Of a stretch of 64,000 nucleotides of DNA, positions 50,003-60,559 are shown one piece after another; within the stretch, counting starts at the first letter, position 1, and each line of letters starts with the position of its first letter. The notes under the pieces are model-generated. The model did not search any database. It was not told the origin of the DNA and saw only the letters and a list, made by a program, of their open reading frames with translations. Origin of the DNA: Ignelater luminosus (lineage: Eukaryota > Arthropoda > Insecta > Coleoptera > Elateridae). The translations under genes were made by a program, and so were the position numbers. Location: NCBI GenBank assembly GCA_011009095.1, contig VTPC01000790.1, positions 49,019 through 113,018 of the forward strand, in the 5' to 3' direction.

Positions 50003-50905
50003 TTGATTTTGACATAGCTATACCTACTGAATAAGATTTTCTACCATATTGTAAGCGTTTATTCTGAACTATTATTTGTAGCTGTTAAATGGAGGATTAA
50101 TAAAAAAAGGAATTTGGCTATAATAACAAATAATTTAAGGATTTATTGTTCCAAATATTGCTCAAAATAATGGACAAGGTCCATATATGGAAACATGTTT
50201 TTCAAGATGCAAAATACTGGGAAACATGTTGCTTGTTCCATCCGTTAAACCTCAAATAAGGACTGAATAGAATTTTGTTTGGAACAGTGAAAGTTCAACT
50301 TGACTACCATGCCAAAATATGGCATTTCAATAAAATTTTAGAATTGAGAATTTTCATAATTTTACATAATTACCCTAATTATGTAAAACATATTTGGAGG
50401 TTAATGATAATTTGATTTACTTGGAAGCAAGACACCAGTAAGATACTTTATGCACCTTAGACAGATACTCTATATCAGTGGCAGTAAAGAAAGAAGAGAC
50501 TTCCAATTGAACTTTGCGTACATAGCATCTTGTAATGTCTTGAAAACAGTTCATCGTTTTAGAACGTTAATTAGAAATATGATATGAGTCACCAGTTGCA
50601 CTGTTTTTGCAATTTTTAGTAACATAGCATTTTAGGCATCTTTGATACCAAAGACCAATTTGTAATGTTTGGTTGGGACTTGTACAGCTTTTTTCCTCTT
50701 TTCCCAGTTCTGTTGTTTTCGCTATTTAAATTTCCTTCGTTCTTAGGAATCCCTTCTCTTTGGATTTCATTTAAAAAGGTTCGAAAGAAGGTAAATACTA
50801 AATATCTACTAAGGTTTTATCTAGATTCTTGCACATTCCTAACCAGATTTCTTATTTTTTGATTTTTTACATAGTTATACCTACTGCATAAGATTTCCTA
50901 CCATA
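50003..50905. repeat. Pair of 46-bp direct repeats about 856 bp apart
   Basis: 50003-50048 and 50859-50905 share TATACCTACTG, then ATAAGATTT and CTACCATA, with a few differences. They lie between the repeat end at 49969 and an opposite-facing end (AATAACCCTGTATAA) near 51193, so they probably belong to one composite or tandemly duplicated element. Confidence 0.75.
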
Positions 50906-51138
50906 GAAGTATGAATCTCCAAAATTAAGCTTTGGTTGCTAAAGAGACATATTAGTTGTTTAGTTGTCTGAGCTTGGAATTCTTTGCTTACTGCAGTGTA
51001 AGTCAAAGTACATAATTTGTCAAAATCTTTCACGAGCTGTAGTTTCTATTTACATAATAATAAGTTTTGGAATTAGAAAGAAAAACTCAAAATAGTTAAA
51101 GTTTTTCTGTTTGTTCTTCCATGACATTGTATGTTGGG

Positions 51139-51170
51139 TTGCATTGCATTGCATTACATTGCAGTGCAGT
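51139..51170. repeat. GCATT simple repeat
   Basis: Six imperfect units of a pentamer (GCATT, drifting to ACATT and GCAGT). Confidence 0.85.
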
Positions 51171-51739
51171 TAAAAATCATGATCTTTTATGAATAACCCT
51201 GTATAATAATGATAAGCAATTAAATCTTAGTTTGGTTGCTTTCATTTCATTTCAAATCGGTTATGATAATATTACTGTTGCTGACTGATTGGAGAAATTA
51301 TTTATGCAAACCATAAAACGCCTTTCATTGCGAGATAAACTTATTTTCATAAATTATATGCGCGCCTGATGGATTACAAGAACACATTTGCTATGAATGT
51401 TATCAAAATTTCAGTATCTGGAAGGAAGGTTCGTTGTAAATGTGATAAAAAGGGACAACTCTAATATCCTTACCAGATTGCTGAATGGTATCATATTTCC
51501 ACAACAAAATTTCGCATCTTACCCATCTCCCTTTTATTCAGTTAATTTAATTCTGACAATATTTTCGAAATAAAATTCGCTTTTAACGTAGCTATTACTT
51601 TCATTATTATTATTACTACTATGATCGAGTTAATTTACATCGTTTACGTACCTATTAATGTATAAAATAGGACAAGGTTACTTAGGTCTGAAAACCGTTT
51701 CGAACTTTGAGAGCCTGTATAGGGTTCCATAATAATGGA

Positions 51740-51930
51740 CTAATGGATATTGATATAAATTATTCGAATGCGGGAGACGTTCAAGGAGAGGAGACGCTCA
51801 GCAGTAAAGATGTTCCCTAATTATTCCCTAATGGGACCAAATTAATATCAGCGACTTCTCGTCACCCCCCGTCAAATGGCACAACGGAGAGAAGACAATT
51901 CAGAAAATTAATATACGTCCTATTATGCCA
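51740..51930. other. Block of balanced composition, possible regulatory DNA
   Basis: Contains an exact direct repeat ATTCCCTAAT-like pair (CCCTAAT at about 51825 and 51836) and TAAT-core words, in a stretch with GC well above its surroundings. No open frame of interest. Conserved non-coding DNA is a guess. Confidence 0.3.
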
Positions 51931-51934
51931 TTAA

Positions 51935-54900
51935 ATTGGTAAATAAAGTGGAATATTTCTTTTTTAGCCTTAACAATCACTGATGGAAGAAGTAATTGAA
52001 ATTTTCTTTCAAGATAGAGATTATTAAACCGTTTTTGTTGATATGAAAAATTGTATTTTTAGACGAATTAATTTAAAGGAAGGAATTAATAAACATTTTT
52101 TTCTTATTCTTTAACATAAAAAACCACTAGAAAATTTAATATACGTGTGGCTTGATAGGCCGGCTTTTGTTTTCTTTTCTTTTTTCTTCTTCTTTATTTT
52201 TGTCACTCAATCTATTCTCCAATGTATTTGCTGTCAGTATTTTTTTATTCCTAAGAGGCAAGAGAAATTTAAGACGTTTATTTTTCTTCGACTTTTTGGT
52301 GTATTACATTGGAAAAAAGATCCCAATGAATTTTAGGAGTATGAAATATCTAGAGCAGACGTTTTAAAATTTAATAGTGCTAATTTTATGCAAAACGTGT
52401 ATTCTTTAATTTTCATCTGTCATATTTAAATGTGCCAGTTTTATACAAATGAAATTGATTTTGGTCGGTTTTCCAGTTTGATATTAACAACAATAAGTTC
52501 GTTTGTTGATTCTGGCTAAATCTTTCTTATTGTTAATAACGTGTACTCAAAACTATTATCAAAATGTTTAGAGAAATATAGCTTTATTTATTTTGTACAA
52601 AATCTCAAAATTAATACTGGGTCGTAATATAGATTGAAAGGGACGTCCGTCGCATCGGCTCACGTGTTAGATATTTCTGGTAAGGCAAACGTAACATCTA
52701 TACGTCACCGTGGCGATCAATATTTCCCAACTGGTGAATCGCCAAACCGTTATGCAAAGCTGATGAGTAGCCAGCTACTCGAAAGATGGCAATTGAGAGA
52801 TTCTGTAAAAACACAAGAGTGTATTTGATAAGAATTTCTAATTTGTAATGTAATTACTGAATCAAACCCAGTAAGGTTCTTGAGGTATTTGTAGCTGACA
52901 TATCGCATTATGAGAAGGGCCGTTAAGATGAATACTTGCTTTTACAATTTCCAAAAACCATCAATGTCCAAAAGCCTTTTCTAGAGATCAAGATTTGCTA
53001 AAAATCAAGAATTTTGTTTTTGAAATACAAGATAAACATTTATGTGGGGTGCGTTATTCAAATTAATATTCACTGCAAATCTCTTATCTTCATTAAACAG
53101 AGATTGCAATGCCAAGCGACATTAAGTATACATAATTTTAAAAGCAAAAACTCAATCAAGTTGTAGGTATCGTTATTGAAACATTGATGTTTGGCAGACA
53201 AAACTTAAAATTTCCACTGTACGTAGAAAATGTATTTTTTCAAATCACGCAATAAAAATGCCAGTTACTATTTAAAAAGATGTCGATGATGGTACTTATT
53301 GATGCCATGTGACGTTGTAGGTTCCCACACTCTGAGTAAAGTAACTCAAGAAACGCTCGACAAAAGATTTCGTGTGGAAACTAAATATTATCAGTTTGTC
53401 AACCTATTGCTGGAGGTACAAAACCATTAACAGAACTTTTTGAATGTTTTTAGGACATTTGTTGACTTTCATGTTATACTGTCTGAACTGTCTGATAGCT
53501 ATTGAGTATGCTCACTACAAAATTGGAATTAAAAGTAAACAAAACAGGAAACTGCCTAATCGACACAAAATCTTTGGATTGGCAGTTATATTCCAGAAGA
53601 ATGTGTCATAACTTTATAAAGCCAATAATTATTTAACTTTGCTCAATGTCTAATGTTTGAACCAAACTCATTGTTAATTACAAGAAATAATATGTTGTAA
53701 GATTTAGAGCAAATATTCAGTTTCATAACATTGTACACCTGCGTTCAAATTAAACGTGACATTTCCTTATTTTGTGCACATCTAATGAGATTTTAGGTTT
53801 ATTAGCAAGTTAATTAGAGATTAATACATTGTACCCAATAATTTTGTTTTAAATTTCAGATGGTAACCATTAATTTCTGGTAGCAAGGATCTACCCAACA
53901 ATAAAGATCTTAAATAAGTTTCAATCTTAGAGTAACCCATTAAATGACCTTTTACAGGGTTTTAAAACCTTCCCCGACTTTTCCCTGACATTTTTATAAA
54001 TTCTTGAATTCCCTCACTTTTCAACTTTTTCCTATTCTCCAGATTGCTATGATAATTATGACAGTAATAGAATTAGAATTTAAACACTACTCAAGTAAAT
54101 AAACACAAGTGTTGCGTTTCTAGTGGTCGTAAGCGTACAATAACTATGATACAAAACAAGCATACTGTACCACTTCAATTTTGATAGAATTGCTACTAGG
54201 CTTTAGAAATGCTCTTAAATGGTTCTGCCTTTAAGAAGCTTAATGCGTTTTGCTGTAGGTGGTCATTACTACTTGATTGGTGTTGACAAAGAATAAAATC
54301 AGTTCAAGTAAAAGGCTTGTATGTTATAATAATAACAATTTCTAGTTTTGTTTGAGAAACTACCAGAAAATACAATGTAAGTACTACATTAAACTACAGG
54401 TGTTAACTACAGAATTTAATAAAAGTGAATTAATGGGTGCAAAAACACATAAAATTACACAGAATTAAATATAAAGGTTGAAAGAAAATAGTTCCAAAGT
54501 AACAAACACAAGAAACACAAGGTATGCAGGAGACAGCAGAACCTGCATAAAAAGTAGTGAGTAACTTGAAGTAGATAGTTACTAGTGTCATTGATATGAT
54601 ATAGATAAAGTTTATTGCTATTTTTTGGCAAACCTCAAGACAATTTGATCCTCGTAGATCCTTTGTACAATCTACCAATGTTGCTGTCCGGAACGCGTTT
54701 TGAAGATGCACATACAGATTGAAACCAAAGTAAAATGACCTAAAACCAGGAGTGATATAAAATATTAACGTGAAAATCACTTGGACTTTGGAGCGTCATA
54801 GCGCTCATTTTGATTTTTACCCCATGATGATATGAAATAAATTGCGTTTCAGCAAAGTTCCTGTCCATTTTTCTAAACTATTTACAAAGTTGTATTATAT

Positions 54901-56915
54901 TTTTTTAGTCTGCTTACTTGCTTACTTTTCTAAATAGAATTTCTTATTGTGAAAGCTGGCTAAAACTCCGATTCCAATCTAATAGTATATCACACTTTGG
55001 ATTCTTTCTGATACTAAGCTTAAAAACTCAGAAAAACGACAAGCGTGGTACTAAATCATTAGTTCCTAAATATTAATTTTTCTCTTGTAATATTAAAAAT
55101 GATAAACTTTCTAGAACTAAAAGGCAGTATTTGTAATGCCAAGCTAAATGTCACCGCAGAATTACCAATGTGATACCACCTGCGTCATAAACACCTTCAA
55201 TGTGCTAACTTCCAACAGTTACTCGACTGCGTTATGAGAGCTGAAGGTTATCCATCACTCTTATTGGATTCAACTTGCAATACAATAGGAAACCATCAGT
55301 TCTATCTTTTTTAGTGGTAACTAAGGATTTTAGTAATAAGTTCCTGCGCACTGCATATTGTTTGGGGGCGTACTTGTTGAAACGCACTGCTCTATACCTT
55401 AATTAATATGAGCTGTAGCTAATACACTATAATAGTTCAAAATATCTGCATCAGATCTCAAAAATTTCACATTTTATTCATTCCCCTTGGTCAAACGTTT
55501 ACTTTGTGAAGAATATACCTACAGTACATCAGTTGGTATGCCTATAGTCCAACAAATCTTCGTTTTTCAAATGACAGCTTAATAAGCTTCTGCTCGCTGA
55601 ACGCCATACCTGCTGCTGATACTTATCCGAAGTGTTATGCTAATAGATAAGACAGAAGCAACTAGTAATGCACACTTACGTGTTAGGTTATCTACGTAAC
55701 AGCAACATACAGAGAAGTTTAAAGTTTACCCTCTCCCTTTCCATTAAAAATAAAAATTCTATTATCTTAATCTTCATTCGAAATAGAAGAATTCAGATTT
55801 TTATTAATGATCTCAGCAATAATTGAAAAGTGAAGCTTCAAATCTGACAAGTTCTTGATTATTCTAGAAGGTAACAATCGTCTGTTTGTTAATCAGTCTT
55901 TAGTTTCTATTTTAGTTTTAGAGCGTATATACAGAAATAACACTGAGCAATCAGCTGAGTCAGCTCATATCATCACTTGTCATTTTAGTTCACAAATCCT
56001 GAACCCACTAATTAGCTACAAAGTATCAAAAATAAATTATGAATTATCATAATATTGCTATAGTTTTTTTCTTACCTCGATTTTGACCCTGTAGGTTGAC
56101 AACAACAAGGTGGAATGCAAGGTTAACCACCACAACTCCAAGTATCGTTGAGATTAACAATAAGACCATTTTAAGACAATTTAAACTTTTAGGTCAATTG
56201 TATTTTGTAATCATACCTACAGGTACTACTCGATAATTAGAAAAATAAGAACAACCATTAACAGTAAAGAAAACTGTTTATAAAACTTACAGTAGTACTA
56301 AGTCCTGCTTTAAAAATTGAACATACGTATGTTGTCTAAATTCTGTCCATGTAAATCCAAACCTTATAAGTATACCTTAGAATCAGTTTACCATATTTAT
56401 CAAAGCACTGAACATCAGAATCGTATAGCTTGTAAAAAAACTAAATTTGCATTTTTAGAAAGGATTAAACGTCTTAAGAATATTCAAAGTTAACAGATTT
56501 AACTAAAACTTATTATTGTCAGCTACTTACTTATATAAAACAAGACAAAAATGGAAATAATTCCTGGAAAAAGAAAAGAAAAAAGAACAAAACTGAAAGA
56601 AGAATCTCATGTTTTTTATTATCTCCCTGCAGCCGTATTTAACTGCTATAATATTTATGAATCAATTCATTCATTTGATAAAGCCCATCAACGAAGTTAA
56701 ATCTAAAACGTTTAATCATGAAAATTTAGGAGAGATAATGACTCTTTAAATTTTGCATTTGTAATAGATCATTCTCGCCTTCCCAGGTGATATTTAAATA
56801 TTGAAAAGGGGGTAACAAGCGCCTTCACAATATCGAGCTATGAAACTTCATATAAAATGCATAAGACTAGACTCCTTGGGCTACATTTAGGGACTAACGT
56901 TTGAGTTAATCTGTT
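51935..56915. other. AT-rich DNA without recognised genes
   Basis: No supported gene. The block 52625-52830 is richer in GC and carries a 64-codon frame that I do not recognise. The 116-codon minus-strand frame at 54430-54780 starts at GTG, not ATG; its central part (CTKDLRGSNCLEVCQK) looks less random than the rest but is unassigned. Confidence 0.4.
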
Positions 56916-56919
56916 CGTT

Positions 56920-57070
56920 CCCACCGCTGAAACATTATTGAATTATCCTTTGCAGGTTATTAGGTAATAATTGCCGTTTTAATTTCTCATTAATGCAGTT
57001 TGCGAAGTTTAATTAGTTTCTTCGCCCGTTCATAATTTCAAGGAATCCATTCAAATAACATGAAAAAGTT
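56920..57070. promoter_or_regulatory. Cluster of homeodomain-type TAAT words, possible enhancer
   Basis: Within about 130 bases there are TTATTAGGTAATAATTG, TTTTAATTTC, CATTAATG and TTTAATTAG. Such clusters occur in insect enhancers, and this one would be in the first intron of the NALF-like gene if that intron extends leftward. In AT-rich DNA such words are common, so the case is weak. Confidence 0.25.
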
Positions 57071-57074
57071 TGGG

Positions 57075-59130
57075 ATGCTTATATAAGAATATTTTTCATT
57101 TTGAAAACTTTCAAGATATGTTTTCTTTTGAAGAAATCCATCAATAGCATCCGAGCGCACAATTGAATCCCCATTCAGATTTTACGGTTTTTGACAAATT
57201 GTACTGACCCATGCGCATTTGAGCTGCCTATCAACTCTACAAACTTTCTCTAAACTACAAACCAATAACATTTACGATCCATTCTTCAGTATTCCCTTTC
57301 AGCAGTTGGGCATACGTGGAAACCCCAAGCTCGTTCATATTACCCCGAAATCACACAGAATATTCATAGAGTTTCTCCCTTCGACCGAAATTGAAAATCG
57401 AGCAACGTAGCCTTGTAACAAGCTGTTTACCAAACACACCCCCCTTTACATCTCTCCGCGATCTCCACAAAAAGTAGGGTAGCAAATGAGGCGGTGTGTG
57501 GAAGGCAAATTCGCGAAGAGACCACCTTTTACGGCAATTTCGTAAGCTAGGCATTAAGTTGATGATTTTTAAGTATCGAAAACACTTAAATTGCTTTTAC
57601 ACTAAATTAAAATGCTAATATAGGTTATTAAAGCGTTTTTAGTGCATTTTAACGGTTTCATTTACATGTACCGGTAAAAATTTGTGTGAAAAGTAAACTA
57701 CGTAAGCATCCAAATCATATCCATTCACGCAATAAAGTTTTCAAGACATCAAATTAATGCTAAGAGGACTCCTGAAAAACATGCATGAAATTTTATACCG
57801 GGCTTCTACACCACTAACAGTTTATGTTCTGCATAAAAGCGCCTTTTGGAAATCCAGGTCTACTCATTGCTTGTTCTAATTAGCGTTCGCTAAGCATGGG
57901 GCTTACATTTAATGAATATATCTAATCTAATTCGTGTTTTTAAGTGTTAAAAGTATAAAATATAACTAAAAGAATTTTAATTAAAAGCTTTTCGCATCTC
58001 TTAGTTTTTTTAAATTGATTTTGTACCAAACGTTTTTTCTCTTTTTTTCAAACCGAATAAATTGCACTAAGATGAAACCATAAATAGAGAACCATTCGTG
58101 TAAAAGATTAGGTATATGCGAGAATTGGACTTTGTGCTATACATTCACAAAGGGATCCTTTGATCAACAATTACTTTAGTCAAGATGGAGCACGTCGTCT
58201 TGGAATATAGAAGAGCTTCTGTACGCGCTGTGGGAACGAATTTTCTCCAAATAACCAAATGCACTACTGGAGGAAAATACGATGTTATGCAAATTTAGAA
58301 CTGTTTTAGAAACGGGAGGTTGAAAATTATAAACTGTTTTCATTTGCAGGCTAAGAAATTCATCCGTTAATTTAATTACGAAACTAATTTTATCATTTAC
58401 GCGAAACTCAAAAGCAGAAATGTCATAACAAAAAGTTAATACGGAAACCAAAAAGCATTGACTATAACATCGAGGAAAGAGTCTACTTCCCTTAATTAAT
58501 CTTTCTCTTCTACACTAGAGAAAGATATTCGAGAAAGAAACTCTAGTAAGTTATTAAAACAATTTTGCTAGCTAATTCAACATCGCTTAATATAAAAGAT
58601 TCTCGTAAGTCTCGGATCTGCGGTACACCATTCCTACCTCGGATGGTTCTTAGCCAGGCAATCATTTATAGTCTTCAATTACATTAAAGTATTTCCTTTT
58701 GTTTAAACCAGATGCTTTTTATCCTAATCTCAAACAATTGTTCATTGGAAAAAAATGAAAAATCCGAAAAGTTACTAAAAAATTGTTTTATGTGTTACCG
58801 TAAATTTATTGATGCACTAATTAACGTACAAACCACTAAAATATTTAAAAACCTTAATCACAGAAAATAGCGCTATTAGAAAATGGTACACAATTCATAG
58901 ACGTGCAGGAACGGTTGTCGTGTACGAAATGTGACCTGTGAGACCATTAGATAAACTATCAGGAGACAGAAAACAGGGTTCACCAATTTATACGGCGCAC
59001 GTCTCTCTAACTGCGTACAAAGAAAGCCATTGGCAATTTGACACAGATTTTTATGGGGAAACAGTGGCGATCATAATTGCTATTGGGGAATTAATGCTGG
59101 TTGTTAAGTGTAATACCTAAATACGTAACG
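57075..59130. other. Mixed DNA left of the NALF-like exon, no gene recognised
   Basis: Probably intronic if the gene at 59.5-60.0 kb continues leftward. Blocks at 57410-57550, 57830-57900 and 58930-59110 are richer in GC than the average here and may be regulatory. Minus-strand frames at 57351-57554 and 58176-58451 are not recognised. Confidence 0.4.
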
Positions 59131-59440
59131 GATATCGCTTTTATAACCGTTCTAGAATTCCATTACGGCTGAATGGAATATGGAATAGGCCATTTTAATA
59201 TAACAGCATAATGGTGCGCACCGCACCAACACAAAGAAAGTCGCCCCCGGAACTTGAGGCAGATAATGGAGAAAATGCGGTCGGATATGACGTGATTTAG
59301 GTATTGTACGGCGGACACAATTTCCGACAGAAGCTGTAGGAGCATTAAAGATGAAAATCACGAAACAAAGGGTGCCCAGCAATTTGCATTAAACGAAGTT
59401 TAGCACTTTCTTGGTGTTAGTGACGGACGAGCGACTTCTT
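59130..59440. promoter_or_regulatory. Candidate intronic regulatory block just downstream of the splice donor
   Basis: Balanced composition with the 10-bp palindrome GGTGCGCACC near 59214, followed by a second GCACC. It lies 80 to 390 bases inside the presumed first intron of the NALF-like gene. No frame resembles the expected next exon. The regulatory role is inference. Confidence 0.3.
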
Positions 59441-59523
59441 CGACGACATCATTCGACGAAAGGGCGAACCAGGAACGTAGAGGACAAGGACAAGAAGGAC
59501 GTGGAGGTGGTGGTTGACGTTAC

Positions 59524-60027
59524 CTTGCAGTCGTCGCAGTTGTGGGCGATGGAATAGGGCTGACCGCAATCGTAGCGGGTTAGCACCTCAGCAAATTCAC
59601 ACGAGATTCGAGCGGCCAACGCATCCACCTCGAGCAGCGCGTCCAGCAGGTGGCGGCAGGTTTCGCCGCCCTGGAGCGCGCTTTCGGGCAGGGTCGAATC
59701 CACCGCGTGCTCGCAGCAGTGGCGCAAATGGAGTCCCTGCAGCGCGCGCCGCCTGCGCTCAGGGCTGGAGCCGCGGCCGCACACCTCGTCTTTGTGCGAT
59801 TCTTCCAAATAATGAAGGCACTGAGTAGTACTGTTGCCGGAACAGGGCGGCGGACAGAGGGGCCCGGGGCCCCACATGGCGGAGCACGCGCCCTGCAGGT
59901 CGGCCGCGCTGGCGGGCTGCAGGTCGCACGCCGACAACCAGGGGTTGATGACTTCGAGCGGCGGGGTGGCGGCGAGCGCCAAGCCGGCCATCAGCAGCAG
60001 CGACAGGCCCGCCAGGGCCCGGGGCAT
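59524..60027 (-). CDS. First coding exon of a NALCN-channel auxiliary factor-like gene (FAM155/NALF, NLF-1 family)
   Basis: 168 codons from ATG at 60027 to a splice donor AAG|GTAACG at 59524/59523. Residues 1-20 (MPRALAGLSLLLMAGLALAA) form a signal peptide, so the product enters the secretory pathway. A cysteine-rich domain follows, with CPPPCSGNSTTQCLHYLEES, LHLRHCCEH, ETCRHLLDAL and near the end SCEFAEVLTRYDCGQPYS then NCDDCK. The YDCxQPYS and CxxCK ending and the cysteine spacing resemble the FAM155/Mid1-like family, whose members help the NALCN sodium-leak channel fold and leave the ER; in worm and fly the member is NLF-1. NSTT is a possible N-glycosylation site. In the family the CK would be followed by an AYxxWLC block, which should begin the next exon; I did not find it in this window. 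Upstream the frame stays open to 60193 without another ATG. GC is far above the window average. Confidence 0.65.
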
Positions 60028-60155
60028 TCTGTGTGGCAGGGCGCGGTGGCGGCTCGGTCGTCGGCAGCTACGGGAGCCGGGAGCATCGCTGCGGGCGGCC
60101 GGAGTGCCCCCCCTCGCGGCTCCGATCGCCCCCGGGGGCCGACTGCCAGGGCCCG

Positions 60156-60203
60156 CTAGGCCGCCCGGGTGCGGGCCCCCCACGGCCCTCGCTCATGCTG
60201 CAT
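60156..60203 (-). CDS. Upstream ORF in the presumed leader (uORF, 15 codons)
   Basis: ATG at 60203, MQHERGPWGARTRAA, stop at 60156. A second ATG at 60196 opens an overlapping frame that stops near 60068, also before the main start. If this DNA is in the mRNA, both could limit translation of the main ORF. Transcription here is inferred from position. A donor-like ACG|GTGAGC near 60210 leaves open that the leader is spliced. Confidence 0.35.
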   Translation of the reverse strand: MQHERGPWGARTRAA

Positions 60204-60234
60204 GCTCACCGTTGCACATCACATCACTGCACTA

Positions 60235-60267
60235 CTACACACTAGACGCTCCCGAGATGTCCGCCAT
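60235..60267 (-). CDS. Upstream ORF starting in a YY1/Pho-like motif (10 codons)
   Basis: ATG at 60267 in the context CAAGATGGCGGAC, reading MADISGASSV then TAG. The AAGATGGCGG core matches the YY1/Pho binding motif, which is often found just downstream of transcription starts, and is also a good initiation context. Whether it is a protein-binding site, a uORF or both cannot be told from sequence. Confidence 0.4.
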   Translation of the reverse strand: MADISGASSV

Positions 60268-60559
60268 CTTGAGTAGGTATGTTGGTCACAGTCCTCCCCG
60301 CCCGGGCGCGAGCTGTGCCGGCCGTCTCTCGCTCGACACTGGCGCGGCGGCGGCGTCGAAAGGCGCACGCGTCGCCCAGATCGATAGCCGCCCCCAATCA
60401 ATCGCGCCACCTCGCATGCACGTCGCTAATCCGTTGCAACAACACGCACGCGGTCAGGTGCCGACACGCTGCAACTTCTTCTCGACGACAGGACGGCGCC
60501 TTCTGTACGTTGTTCTAGTTCGCTTCACTTTTCTTATTTCCACCCTCCTTCATGCTTAA

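Larger units (their letters stand above)
59450..60510. other. GC-rich island spanning first exon and leader
   Basis: About one kilobase with strongly raised GC and many CpG, in a window that is otherwise about two-thirds A+T. It covers the coding exon and the presumed 5' leader and promoter of the NALF-like gene. The high GC opens long frames on both strands; only the minus-strand frame has a signal peptide, ordered cysteines and a splice donor. Confidence 0.85.

Noticed and set aside
54430..54780. 116-codon cysteine-containing minus-strand frame, considered as a second NALF exon
   Set aside because: It starts at GTG, lacks the expected AYxxWLC block, and its cysteine spacing does not match the family.
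60028..60183. N-terminal extension of the NALF-like frame
   Set aside because: The open frame runs to 60193 but has no ATG; the first ATG is at 60027 and is directly followed by a signal peptide.
59514..60559. Several long plus-strand frames (104 to 241 codons) in the GC island
   Set aside because: GC-rich DNA lacks stop codons on both strands. These frames are low-complexity in R, A, G and P, with no motif, and lie antisense to the better-supported exon.
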